Source of the DNA: Altericroceibacterium indicum
GTDB taxonomy: Bacteria; Pseudomonadota; Alphaproteobacteria; Sphingomonadales; Sphingomonadaceae
Direction: 5' to 3'
Length of the DNA: 64,000 bases
Assembly (NCBI RefSeq): GCF_009828105.1
Contig: NZ_WTYQ01000001.1
Coordinates: 310,001-374,000 of the forward strand
Made by a program: the position numbers and the translations under genes. The notes beneath the pieces are model-generated. The model saw nothing but the letters and a program-made list of their open reading frames with translations, did no database searches and had not been told where the DNA came from. Position 1 is the first letter of the stretch, and each line of letters starts with the position of its first letter. This document shows, one piece after another, positions 12,716 to 20,696 of this stretch.

Positions 12716-13468
12716 ATGAATGCGATGGATGAAAAACCGGCTCTTCCTTTGCCCCCACCGTTGAAGGCCTTGCGTGAACGCGGGCCTATTGCTCTCTTTC
12801 TCGATTTTGATGGGACGCTTGTTGATCTCGCTCCAACGCCCGATAGCATCAATATACCTAGCAATCTGGCGCAGCGGCTCGAGGCATTAGCTGCTACCTT
12901 GGACGGCAGGTTGGCATTGGTGAGCGGTCGGGCGACCGACAATCTTGAACAGCACCTTGGTCCTCTGAAAATTGCCCGTGCAGGATCTCACGGAATATCT
13001 CGGTTTCAGGCTGATGGTCATCGGCTCGGTGCAGAGCCAGAAGGGCTACCTCGAGAAGTTTACGATGCTCTTGGAAAATATGCACAAGCGAACGGCTTTG
13101 ATCTGGAAACCAAAGCCCATGGTGCTGCGCTGCACTATAGATCTGTTCCTGATCGGGAACACGATGGCCTCACGTTCGCTAAGAATATTGCAGAGCAGCA
13201 TGAGCTCAGATTGAAGCGAGGCAAATTTGTTTTCGAACTTGTTCGCCCAGGAGCTGACAAGGGAGGGGCAGTCAACGCTTTCATGGTGGAGGAGCCCTTC
13301 AAAGGTGCTTTGCCTATCTTTATTGGCGACGATGTGACCGATGAAGATGGTTTTAACGCTGTCAGCCGATTGGGAGGCTTTGGAATCCTGGTCGGTGATC
13401 GTTTTTCTACTGAAGCGCTGCACAGGCTCGCTTCACCAAAAGAGGTTATTGAATGGCTGGATCTGTGA
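12716..13468 (+). CDS. otsB: Trehalose-6-phosphate phosphatase
   Basis: A 250-residue HAD-superfamily phosphatase that removes phosphate from trehalose 6-phosphate. The nucleophile motif is 'LFLDFDGTLVDLAPTPD' near residue 28, motif II is 'LALVSGRA', and the motif III/IV region is 'ADKGGAVNAF' and 'IFIGDDVTDEDGF'. The start is uncertain: ATG 12716, ATG 12725 and an upstream TTG at 12689 are all in frame; none has a good ribosome-binding site apart from a weak AAGG before the TTG. It heads the operon otsB - GH15 - otsA, overlapping the GH15 gene by 16 nt. Its promoter region is shared back to back with the Mn riboswitch. Confidence 0.93.
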   Translation: MNAMDEKPALPLPPPLKALRERGPIALFLDFDGTLVDLAPTPDSINIPSNLAQRLEALAATLDGRLALVSGRATDNLEQHLGPLKIARAGSHGISRFQADGHRLGAEPEGLPREVYDALGKYAQANGFDLETKAHGAALHYRSVPDREHDGLTFAKNIAEQHELRLKRGKFVFELVRPGADKGGAVNAFMVEEPFKGALPIFIGDDVTDEDGFNAVSRLGGFGILVGDRFSTEALHRLASPKEVIEWLDL

Positions 13469-15264
13469 GCGGTGTGAAACCCGATCTTGAATTGTGGCCC
13501 ATCGGCAATTGCCAAGTGTCTGGTTTGATCGATGAAAGGGCTGGTCTTGTCTGGGGGTGTGTTCCCAGAGTGGATGGCGATCCGGTTTTTTGCTCACTGC
13601 TCAATGGCCGCAGTCAGGACGTTGGCGTATGGCGGTTTGAGCTTGAAGGTCAGGTTTCTGCAACGCAGCGTTACGAACGCAATTCACCTATTCTGATTAC
13701 ACGGCTGGAAGCCGAAGACGGCAGCGCGGTTGAAATTTTCGACTTTTGCCCACGCTTTGAACGCAATGGCCGGATGTACAGGCCGGTAGCGTTCACCCGT
13801 ATAGTACGCCCGGTATCCGGCGCACCGCGTATGCGCGTGGTTTTGCGGCCGATGCGAGATTACGGCACCAGCGTTGCAGAAACGACAAATGGCACGAACC
13901 ATATTCGTTATCTCGTTGGCAGTCAGGTCATGCGGCTCAGTACGGATTCGCCGGTAGGGTATATTCTTGAACAGCGCCCATTTCGTGTGGAAAGTGATCA
14001 GCACTTCTTTCTAGGTCCTGACGAGCCGTTTAGCGGCAATGTGCGCGGTGAAGTGCGGCGGATGCATTCCAACACGCGCAAATACTGGCAACTCTGGGTC
14101 CGTGGACTTGCGACTCCGCTGGAGTGGCAGGATGAAGTGATCCGGGCTGCGATCACGCTAAAACTGTGCCAGCATGAAGAAACGGGCGCCATCGTGGCGT
14201 CGCTCACTACGTCCATTCCGGAAGCGCCCAACACGGAACGCAATTGGGATTATCGCTACTGCTGGATACGCGATTCCTATTATACGATTCAGGCTTTGAA
14301 CCGGCTCGGTGCGCTGGATGTGATGGAAAAATACCTCGGCTATTTGCGCAATATTGTGGATAGTGCCAAGGGCGGGCAGATACAGCCGCTTTACTCTGTC
14401 ATGGGTGTTGCCGAGCTCAACGAAGCGACCGCTCCTTATCTGGCAGGCTATAGAGATATGGGGCCGGTCCGCATCGGCAATGCAGCGTATAAGCAGGTTC
14501 AGCATGACTGCTATGGGCAAATTGTTCTGCCAACGGCGCAGGGGTTCTTCGATAAACGACTTATCCGGATGGCCGATGAAGGTGACTTCGAGAGTCTTGA
14601 GCAAGTTGGCGAAATGGCGTGGAAAATGCACGATCAGCCAGATGCCGGCTTGTGGGAGTTTCGGACCCGAGAAGAAGTTCACACATATTCAGCCGTGATG
14701 AGTTGGGCGGCCTGTGACCGCCTTGCCAATGTCGCTTCCTATCTGGGCAAGTCAGACCGGGCTGAGTTGTGGCAGGAAAGAGCGGACATGATCCGCTCAA
14801 CGATCGAAAAGCACGCCTGGAAAGGCGACGGCGATAATGGTCATTATGGCGCTACTTTCGAAACTGATTATCTCGATGCCAGTCTGCTCCAGATGGTCGA
14901 ACTGCACTATATCGACAGCGACGACACACGTTTTCAGGCAACTTTCGAGGCAATAGAGAAAGCTTTGCGACGTGGGCCGCATATGCTCCGATATGCCAAA
15001 GAAGATGATTTTGGTCTTCCCGAAACCGCATTTAATATTTGCACATTTTGGCTCATTGAAGCCCTCCACCTGGCGCATCGTGACGAAGAAGCCCGTGAAC
15101 TTTTTTGTACAATGCTCAATCACCGCACGAAATCTGGCCTTCTTTCCGAGGATATGGATTTTGAAACTGGAGAGCTTTGGGGGAACTTCCCACAAACTTA
15201 CTCGCTGGTTGGTATAATTAACTGTGCGGAACTTCTCTCTAAATCCTGGGATACTGTTAGATGA
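13453..15264 (+). CDS. GH15 glycoside hydrolase (glucoamylase/trehalase-like)
   Basis: A 603-residue cytoplasmic protein with no signal peptide. The N-terminal beta domain ('IGNCQVSGLIDERAGLVWGC', about residues 15-220) is the one found before GH15 catalytic domains. The (alpha/alpha)6 barrel begins at about residue 240, with the hallmark 'NWDYRYCWIRDSYYTIQAL' and later 'GHYGATFETDYLDASLLQM' and 'FNICTFWLIEAL'. GH15 proteins of this architecture include glucoamylases and the mycobacterial alpha,alpha-trehalase. Lying between otsB and otsA, overlapping one by 16 nt and the other by 4 nt, it is most likely a trehalase or an enzyme that limits trehalose or glycogen-derived glucan. That role is inferred from context. 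Confidence 0.9.
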   Translation: MAGSVSGVKPDLELWPIGNCQVSGLIDERAGLVWGCVPRVDGDPVFCSLLNGRSQDVGVWRFELEGQVSATQRYERNSPILITRLEAEDGSAVEIFDFCPRFERNGRMYRPVAFTRIVRPVSGAPRMRVVLRPMRDYGTSVAETTNGTNHIRYLVGSQVMRLSTDSPVGYILEQRPFRVESDQHFFLGPDEPFSGNVRGEVRRMHSNTRKYWQLWVRGLATPLEWQDEVIRAAITLKLCQHEETGAIVASLTTSIPEAPNTERNWDYRYCWIRDSYYTIQALNRLGALDVMEKYLGYLRNIVDSAKGGQIQPLYSVMGVAELNEATAPYLAGYRDMGPVRIGNAAYKQVQHDCYGQIVLPTAQGFFDKRLIRMADEGDFESLEQVGEMAWKMHDQPDAGLWEFRTREEVHTYSAVMSWAACDRLANVASYLGKSDRAELWQERADMIRSTIEKHAWKGDGDNGHYGATFETDYLDASLLQMVELHYIDSDDTRFQATFEAIEKALRRGPHMLRYAKEDDFGLPETAFNICTFWLIEALHLAHRDEEARELFCTMLNHRTKSGLLSEDMDFETGELWGNFPQTYSLVGIINCAELLSKSWDTVR

Positions 15265-16655
15265 GCCGATTAGTCGTTATTTCGAACCGCGTTGACGTCC
15301 CAAAGGCGCGGGGTGTGGCAGGTGCTCAAGGAGGGTTGTCCGGCGCGTTGAACTCAGCGCTTAAACAAAACCGTGGCATCTGGTTTGGGTGGTCAGGTGA
15401 AGATGTTGAGGAGTTTACAGGCCATCTTCACTTCCAACGACACGATGGTGTAACCACTGCAACAGTCGATCTGGCTACTCAGGATGTCGAAGAATATTAC
15501 AATGGCTATGCTAATTCGACTTTGTGGCCCTTGTTTCATTACCGGATTGACCTCACCGAATATGAGCGTGAGTTTGGCGTCGGGTATGAACGTGTAAATG
15601 AAAATTTCGCCAGCAGTGTTCTACCACTTATTGACCAGGACGATATGGTTTGGGTGCATGATTATCACCTGATTCCACTAGGCGAACGCCTTCGTTCCAA
15701 GGGATTGAAGAACCGTATGGGTTTCTTCCTTCATACCCCTTGGCCTCCAACGAGGCTGCTTGTCTCATTGCCGTTTCACGAGCGGTTGGTGGATGCGATG
15801 TTGCATTATGACCTGATCGGATTTCAGTGCGACGAATGGCTTGAAAGTTTCCTGCATTATTGCCGCAAGGAACTGGGTGCCGATGTGAATGAGCAGACTG
15901 GCGAGGTCACGCTTAACGGTCATACTTCTATCGCCAGAGCTTATCCGATTGGGATTGATTACGATCACTTCATGTCGAAAGGCGAAACAGGGGAGGCCAA
16001 GCAGGCTCAGCAGCGATTGCTGTCGAGCACACGGCACCGGCTGGCTATGATCGGAGTGGATCGTCTCGATTATTCTAAAGGCCTTCCCGAGCGGATTGAT
16101 GGCATTGGTCGGTTTTTCGACACTTACCCTGATCGTGTGCGTGAGTTGATATATATCCAGATTGCCCCGCCATCACGTGAGGGGATCGGCTCTTATCAGG
16201 ACATTCGCTCTCTGCTTGAACAGAAGACGGGCCAGATCAATGGTGCTAGGTCGGAAGTGGATATCGTTCCCATCCGTTATGTGAACAAAGGGCAGTCTCA
16301 GGAAGAGCTTTTCGGGTTTTACCGGGCTTCTAAGATTGGGCTGGTGACACCACTGCGTGACGGCATGAATCTTGTGGCTAAAGAATATGTTGCTGCTCAA
16401 GACCCGGAAGATCCCGGTGTTCTCATTCTCTCGCGTTTTGCTGGCGCTGCTCAGCAACTGCAGGATGCATTGCTCGTCAATCCGCATAGCCCGGATGATG
16501 TGGCGCATAATATCCGCATCGCGCTCGATATGCCGCTAGCTGAGCGTAAAGAGCGATGGGAGCGGATGCACCAATCTGTAAAGGAAGAGAATGTGCAGCG
16601 CTGGACGCAGAACTTCACTAATGATCTGGCGGCAGTGGCTCCTTCTGTTCAATGA
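15261..16655 (+). CDS. otsA: Trehalose-6-phosphate synthase
   Basis: A 464-residue GT20 retaining glycosyltransferase that joins UDP-glucose (or another NDP-glucose) to glucose 6-phosphate. The family N-terminus 'LVVISNRVDVPKARG' with the 'GGLSGAL' loop is present. So are 'WVHDYHLIPLGE', 'GFFLHTPWP', 'IGVDRLDYSKGLPERI' (sugar-phosphate and nucleotide site) and 'TPLRDGMNLVAKEYVA'. It starts at an ATGA overlap with the GH15 gene and ends the operon. With OtsB it makes trehalose, a compatible solute used against osmotic and desiccation stress. Confidence 0.96.
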   Translation: MSRLVVISNRVDVPKARGVAGAQGGLSGALNSALKQNRGIWFGWSGEDVEEFTGHLHFQRHDGVTTATVDLATQDVEEYYNGYANSTLWPLFHYRIDLTEYEREFGVGYERVNENFASSVLPLIDQDDMVWVHDYHLIPLGERLRSKGLKNRMGFFLHTPWPPTRLLVSLPFHERLVDAMLHYDLIGFQCDEWLESFLHYCRKELGADVNEQTGEVTLNGHTSIARAYPIGIDYDHFMSKGETGEAKQAQQRLLSSTRHRLAMIGVDRLDYSKGLPERIDGIGRFFDTYPDRVRELIYIQIAPPSREGIGSYQDIRSLLEQKTGQINGARSEVDIVPIRYVNKGQSQEELFGFYRASKIGLVTPLRDGMNLVAKEYVAAQDPEDPGVLILSRFAGAAQQLQDALLVNPHSPDDVAHNIRIALDMPLAERKERWERMHQSVKEENVQRWTQNFTNDLAAVAPSVQ

Positions 16656-16667
16656 GTCAGGCTTGTG

Positions 16668-16684
16668 CCCAAGCTGTGCTTGGG
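16668..16684 (+). terminator. Hairpin after otsA
   Basis: CCCAAGC at 16668-16674 pairs with GCTTGGG at 16678-16684, a 7-bp stem with a 3-nt loop 13 nt past the otsA stop. A second 7-bp hairpin (GGGCGCG/CGCGCCC, 16758-16775) lies before trxB. Neither has a U-run, so termination strength is uncertain. Confidence 0.45.
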
Positions 16685-16840
16685 TAAACGGCAAAAAGCC
16701 TATCACACGTAGCTCTTGTGATCTGAAGTGAAAATGCGCACCTCCATTGGCAATTGAGGGCGCGTTTTCGCGCCCAGTGATTGCGCTGCCCATGCGAATG
16801 CGTTTAGGGCGCTGCGCAAGGCAAGAATGGACGGAATTTC

Positions 16841-17800
16841 ATGACAACGCATAAAACCAAAATGCTGATTATCGGTTCAGGCCCGGCAGGTCTTACGGCG
16901 GCTATCTACGCGGCTCGCGCTGGCATGGAGCCGATTGTTGTACAAGGGTTGCAGCCCGGTGGTCAGCTTACGATAACCACCGATGTGGAAAACTATCCCG
17001 GTTTTCGTGATGTTATCCAAGGTCCTTGGCTGATGCAGGAAATGCAGGCACAGGCTGAGCACGTCGGCACGCGGATGATGTGGGATACGATTACTGAAGT
17101 AGACCTTGCCAACGGCTCTCCTTTCATTGCGAAAGGGGATAGCGGGGATGAATATGCGGGTGAAACGCTCGTCATTGCAACAGGAGCGCAGGCAAAATGG
17201 CTTGGTGTTCCGGGTGAGCAGGAGCTTTCAGGTAAGGGTGTGTCTGCCTGCGCGACCTGTGATGGCTTCTTCTACCGGGGTAAGAAGGTGGCCGTTATCG
17301 GTGGTGGCAATACGGCGGTTGAAGAAGCGCTATATCTCACCAATCATTCTGATGACGTAACTCTGATTCATCGCCGCAGCGAATTGCGGGCGGAGAAAAT
17401 TCTGCAAGATCGCCTGTTCGCGAACCCTAAGATTTCAGTTCTGTGGAATAAGCGGGTAGAGAAATTCATCGGTGATCCACTGCAAGGTGGGCTGACGGGA
17501 TTGGAATTGGCAGACAGTGACACCGCGGAAATAAGCCATTTCGATTGCCAGGGTGGTTTTGTCGCGATTGGTCATGCGCCGTCGACCGATCTGTTTCATG
17601 GCAAACTGGCGATGGAAGAATCGGGCTATCTGGTGGTCGAACCTGGTACTCCGAAAACCAGCATTCCCGGCGTTTTCGCCTGTGGTGATGTGATGGATCA
17701 TACCTATAGGCAGGCTGTTACAGCAGCTGGCACCGGATGTATGGCTGCGCTTGATGCTGAGCGTTTTCTTGCCGCCCAAGAATTTATGGATAAAAAATAA
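16841..17800 (+). CDS. trxB: Thioredoxin-disulfide reductase
   Basis: A 319-residue FAD/NADPH flavoenzyme that reduces thioredoxin in the cytoplasm. The FAD-binding motif 'IIGSGPAGLTAAIYAARA' is at the N-terminus. The redox-active disulfide is C137/C140 in 'CATCDGFFY', the NADPH fold is 'VAVIGGGNTAVEEALYL', and the C-terminal FAD motif is 'GVFACGDVMDHTYRQAVTAAG'. Length and order match the low-molecular-weight TrxB family. It is a single gene with a terminator hairpin downstream. Confidence 0.97.
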   Translation: MTTHKTKMLIIGSGPAGLTAAIYAARAGMEPIVVQGLQPGGQLTITTDVENYPGFRDVIQGPWLMQEMQAQAEHVGTRMMWDTITEVDLANGSPFIAKGDSGDEYAGETLVIATGAQAKWLGVPGEQELSGKGVSACATCDGFFYRGKKVAVIGGGNTAVEEALYLTNHSDDVTLIHRRSELRAEKILQDRLFANPKISVLWNKRVEKFIGDPLQGGLTGLELADSDTAEISHFDCQGGFVAIGHAPSTDLFHGKLAMEESGYLVVEPGTPKTSIPGVFACGDVMDHTYRQAVTAAGTGCMAALDAERFLAAQEFMDKK

Positions 17801-17854
17801 CAGCTTAGCATTTTTATGCTTAAATAGGCTTGATTCTCAAGTAGGGTTCGATTT

Positions 17855-17889
17855 GGGCTGCATTTATTAAGTGCGGCCCCATTTTTTTT
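17855..17889 (+). terminator. Rho-independent terminator downstream of trxB
   Basis: GGGCTGCA (17855-17862) pairs with TGCGGCCC (17872-17879) with one G-U pair, followed by A and a run of eight T from 17882. This has the form of an intrinsic terminator for trxB. Confidence 0.8.
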
Positions 17890-17994
17890 AAATTAATTTT
17901 GAACTTTCCCATTTTGGGAAAAGGCATGAATACCTCGGTTCTCTGCCCTTGCAGGTTTAGAAACTTCGTCTAACCCACTGACAACCACCCGATA

Positions 17995-18042
17995 ACGTCA
18001 GCCGAGATTTTCCGCATTCTGCCGGAAAATCTCGGCTGACGT
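17995..18042. repeat. Perfect 20-bp inverted repeat with 8-nt loop
   Basis: The left arm 17995-18014 begins ACGTCAGCCGAG and ends TTTTCCG. The right arm 18023-18042 is its exact reverse complement, and the loop is CATTCTGC. No U-run follows on either side, and trxB already has its own terminator 110 bp upstream. It lies 140 bp before a small membrane-protein gene. It could be a REP- or MITE-like repeat, a cruciform or protein-binding site, or part of a small RNA. Confidence 0.85.
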
Positions 18043-18180
18043 ACTGAGAAATATGGTTAACGAGTGATTTGAAAGTCGTACGAATATTAACGAAGAATAG
18101 GAAAATATGCGATAATGCTGATTTCTGATATTTCTTTAAAGTAGCGACGAAAAAGATAGAAATCCCGGGGGCTCAAGTAG

Positions 18181-18495
18181 ATGCTAGCGACATTTCATAA
18201 TTTTAAGATATTGATCCTATCGACTACCGGAATTTCCAGAGATACGCTTTATATCCATGCGGGATTATTGGTTTTTTTTGTGGCTCTATCCTGCTTAAGG
18301 GCACGGCTTGGGGATAAGAGCGTCTGGTTAGTTGCTTTGGCTGCATCCGTTACTGCAGTGATACTGGACTGCATGTACGCCGACCAGGTCGGTGAGCGCA
18401 TTCATTATTGGCAATGTTTTGATGATGTTATCAACGCTATGATATGGCCAACCGTACTGACACTTTGCGCACGACTCAACTTTTTCAAGAGCTGA
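18181..18495 (+). CDS. Small VanZ-like membrane protein of unknown function
   Basis: A 104-residue protein with about three hydrophobic segments ('HAGLLVFFVALSCL', 'VWLVALAASVTAVILDC', 'IWPTVLTLCARL'). The end pattern, an acidic/aromatic stretch then 'FDDVINAMIWPTVL', recalls short VanZ-like proteins in which a D..N..WP element closes the last helix. Function is unknown. A G-rich stretch (GGGGG) lies about 10 nt before the ATG. The gene stands alone in an AT-rich gap between trxB and the polyamine cluster, downstream of the 20-bp inverted repeat. It may be an acquired or fast-evolving gene, and a real coding role is likely but unproven. Confidence 0.6.
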   Translation: MLATFHNFKILILSTTGISRDTLYIHAGLLVFFVALSCLRARLGDKSVWLVALAASVTAVILDCMYADQVGERIHYWQCFDDVINAMIWPTVLTLCARLNFFKS

Positions 18496-18959
18496 GGTGG
18501 CTGATTTTTGCCAGTTTTGAACGATCTTAATGAAGTGTATCATCCCGTTCTTCTCTGATGGCTATGCCTTGGACAGTGCATTCCAGAAAAGTTTCCCCAG
18601 AACCGAAGATTAACGAAATTACCTATAATTAACCTTGATCTGCTCGCTTTAGGACGGATGCTACCAGTGCCTGAAAAGAACAGAGCGGGGCCTAAGGGGT
18701 GTTGAAGGTGGTCTAAAAGGTGCCGACGCTACCGATAATGACCGCCAGAAATTCGGCTGAACAAATCCACTTGTTCTATGCCATCCGGTCTAACATGGTG
18801 CTGGGCTAGTGCCATCGTAAACATGACTTCGGATCATTTGCCCCTATCAACGCATTTCTGAAATGAATTCGTGGCATGTCATCGGGCGGCAGAATGATTT
18901 CATCTGACACGAAACCTCTCTAAGAGGGCGGGCAAGATTCGAATTCAGTGGAGACATCA
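18496..18959. other. Gene-free stretch before the polyamine operon
   Basis: No frame of credible coding quality was seen in these 464 bases. A TATAAT hexamer at 18624-18629, between two TTAAC motifs, could be part of a promoter, but no good -35 element was recognised. The Shine-Dalgarno GGAG of the next gene is at the right edge. I see no RNA gene here. Confidence 0.5.
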
Positions 18960-20171
18960 ATGTCCAAAGTCCTGATCATCGGCGCTGGTGGCGTCAGCTC
19001 GGTTGCCGTTCACAAGATGGCGATGAACAATGCCATTTTTACAGACATCCATCTTGCCAGCCGTACCAAGGCGAAATGCGATGCGATTGCGCAGAGCGTT
19101 AAAAGTCGCACTGGTGTCGATATTTCAACCTATGAAATTGATGCTGAAGAAGTGCCGGCGCTCACGCGGCTGATTAAGCAGATTCAACCCAAGCTGGTGG
19201 TCAATCTGGCACTGCCTTATCAGGATTTGCCGATCATGGATGCCTGCCTTGAAGCGGGTGTGAACTATCTCGATACGGCCAATTATGAGCCGAAGGATGA
19301 AGCCAAGTTCGAATATAGCTGGCAGTGGGCCTATCAGGAAAAGTTCCGCGAAAAGGGCCTGATGGCTCTGCTTGGCTCTGGTTTTGATCCGGGCGTCACC
19401 AGTGTTTTCGCAATGTGGCTGAAGAAGCACAAGCTCGAAACCATCCGCCAGCTCGACATTCTTGATTGCAATGGCGGTGATCACGGTCAGGCTTTTGCGA
19501 CGAATTTCAATCCTGAAATCAACATCCGCGAAGTGACGGCCCCTGCACGACACTGGGCGAATGGCGAATGGGTGGAAACTCCGGCCCTGACGATCCGTCA
19601 GCAGTTCGAGTTCGACGAAGTTGGCCAGAAGAACATGTACCTCATGTATCATGAGGAGCTGGAGAGCCTGTCGAAGTTCCTGCCAGAGCTGGAACGCGCG
19701 CGTTTCTGGATGACCTTTGGCGATGAATATATCAAACATCTGACCGTCTTACAGAATGTCGGCATGACGGGGATTGAGCCGATCACCTATCAGGGCAAAG
19801 ACATCATTCCGCTGCAATTCCTGGCTGCTGTACTGCCAAAGCCGGAAACTCTGGGCGAAACCACCAAGGGCAAGACCAATATTGGTGACATTGCTACCGG
19901 TGATGCACGTGATGGTTCAGGTGAAAAAACCTTCTATATCTATAACATATGTGACCATGAAGACGCGAATGCGGAAACCGGAAACCAGGCTGTGAGTTAT
20001 ACCACTGGTGTTCCGGCCATGGTGGGTGCGGCAATGATGCTGACCGGCAAATGGGCCGGCGAAGGTGTCTTCAACATGGAGCAGTTCGATCCCGATCCGT
20101 TTTTGGAAATGCTCGGTAACAACGGGCTTCCATGGCAGGTTAAGGAGTTGGCTGGTCCACTGGAATTTTAA
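18960..20171 (+). CDS. Carboxynorspermidine/carboxyspermidine synthase (saccharopine dehydrogenase family)
   Basis: A 403-residue NAD(P)-dependent reductase with an N-terminal Rossmann motif 'VLIIGAGGVSSVAVHKMA'. The family segments 'VVNLALPYQDLPIMDACLEAGVNYLDTA' and 'GSGFDPGVTSVFA' follow. Its place with a carboxynorspermidine decarboxylase and an ornithine decarboxylase identifies it as CANSDH. It condenses aspartate semialdehyde with a diamine; with putrescine from ODC the product is carboxyspermidine. The ATG at 18960 has GGAG 8 nt upstream; the GTG four codons earlier is less likely. It is the first gene of the polyamine cluster, in the cytoplasm. Confidence 0.92.
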   Translation: MSKVLIIGAGGVSSVAVHKMAMNNAIFTDIHLASRTKAKCDAIAQSVKSRTGVDISTYEIDAEEVPALTRLIKQIQPKLVVNLALPYQDLPIMDACLEAGVNYLDTANYEPKDEAKFEYSWQWAYQEKFREKGLMALLGSGFDPGVTSVFAMWLKKHKLETIRQLDILDCNGGDHGQAFATNFNPEINIREVTAPARHWANGEWVETPALTIRQQFEFDEVGQKNMYLMYHEELESLSKFLPELERARFWMTFGDEYIKHLTVLQNVGMTGIEPITYQGKDIIPLQFLAAVLPKPETLGETTKGKTNIGDIATGDARDGSGEKTFYIYNICDHEDANAETGNQAVSYTTGVPAMVGAAMMLTGKWAGEGVFNMEQFDPDPFLEMLGNNGLPWQVKELAGPLEF

Positions 20172-20185
20172 ACGAAAGATCAGTG

Positions 20186-20563
20186 ATGATGAAATTTGCT
20201 ATGGGTGCGTTGGCCAGCGCCATGATTCTGGCTGCCTGCAGTCCGTCAACAGCACCGGAAACACCGGCACAGACTACAGGCCCAAAGCTTTTTCTCAGTC
20301 AGCAAGAGCAGCGCGATTGTACTGAAACTGGCGGCACTGTGGAAAAACGCGGGCGGTTACAGGCAGAGGTTTGCGTGCATCCTTTTGCTGATGCGGGTGA
20401 GAGTTGCACGGACAGTTCAACCTGCGACGGCAAATGCATCGTAAAGGGCAATAGCGGTGAAGGTCATCAAGTGGCAGGAACCTGTCAGGCGGATGACCAT
20501 CTGTTTGGCTGCTATGCCGAAGTTGAAAATGGCAAAGCGGTACGATCCATCTGCGTGGATTGA
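20186..20563 (+). CDS. Cysteine-rich lipoprotein within the polyamine operon
   Basis: A 125-residue protein with a lipoprotein signal peptide (lipobox 'LAAC', then SPSTAPETPAQ linker). The mature part has at least seven cysteines spaced as C-x-E-T-G ... 'EVCVHPFADAGESC' ... 'TCDGKC' ... 'GTCQ' ... 'GCYAEV' ... 'ICVD', suggesting a small disulfide-bonded periplasmic domain. I do not recognise a named family. It starts 14 nt after the CANSDH stop and is probably co-transcribed. ATG 20186 is taken; an ATG directly after it and a GTG before it are also possible. Its role beside two polyamine enzymes is unknown. Confidence 0.75.
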   Translation: MMKFAMGALASAMILAACSPSTAPETPAQTTGPKLFLSQQEQRDCTETGGTVEKRGRLQAEVCVHPFADAGESCTDSSTCDGKCIVKGNSGEGHQVAGTCQADDHLFGCYAEVENGKAVRSICVD

Positions 20564-20617
20564 CCTGTCGCTTCCAAAATGACCGGGGCGGTGCAACAGC
20601 TCTCCGGGTGTGGCCAT

Positions 20618-20669
20618 GCCTTGCGCTTTCCCTTAAGGGGAGGCGCAGGGCATGCCCCTTTCAGGGGCA
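20618..20669 (+). other. Twin hairpins between the lipoprotein and decarboxylase genes
   Basis: Hairpin 1 pairs GCCTTGCGC (20618-20626) with GCGCAGGGC (20643-20651), with an inner CCCTTAAGGG palindrome. Hairpin 2 pairs TGCCCCT (20653-20659) with AGGGGCA (20663-20669). The ribosome-binding site and start of the decarboxylase follow at 20687-20699. No U-run is present. They may stabilise mRNA ends or form an attenuator. Confidence 0.6.
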
Positions 20670-20696
20670 AGAAATCACGTTAATGTAAGGACCATA

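Noticed and set aside
18935-18950. TTCGAATTC element resembling a tRNA T-loop
   Set aside because: No acceptor or anticodon stems can be drawn around it; it is only a restriction-site-like palindrome.
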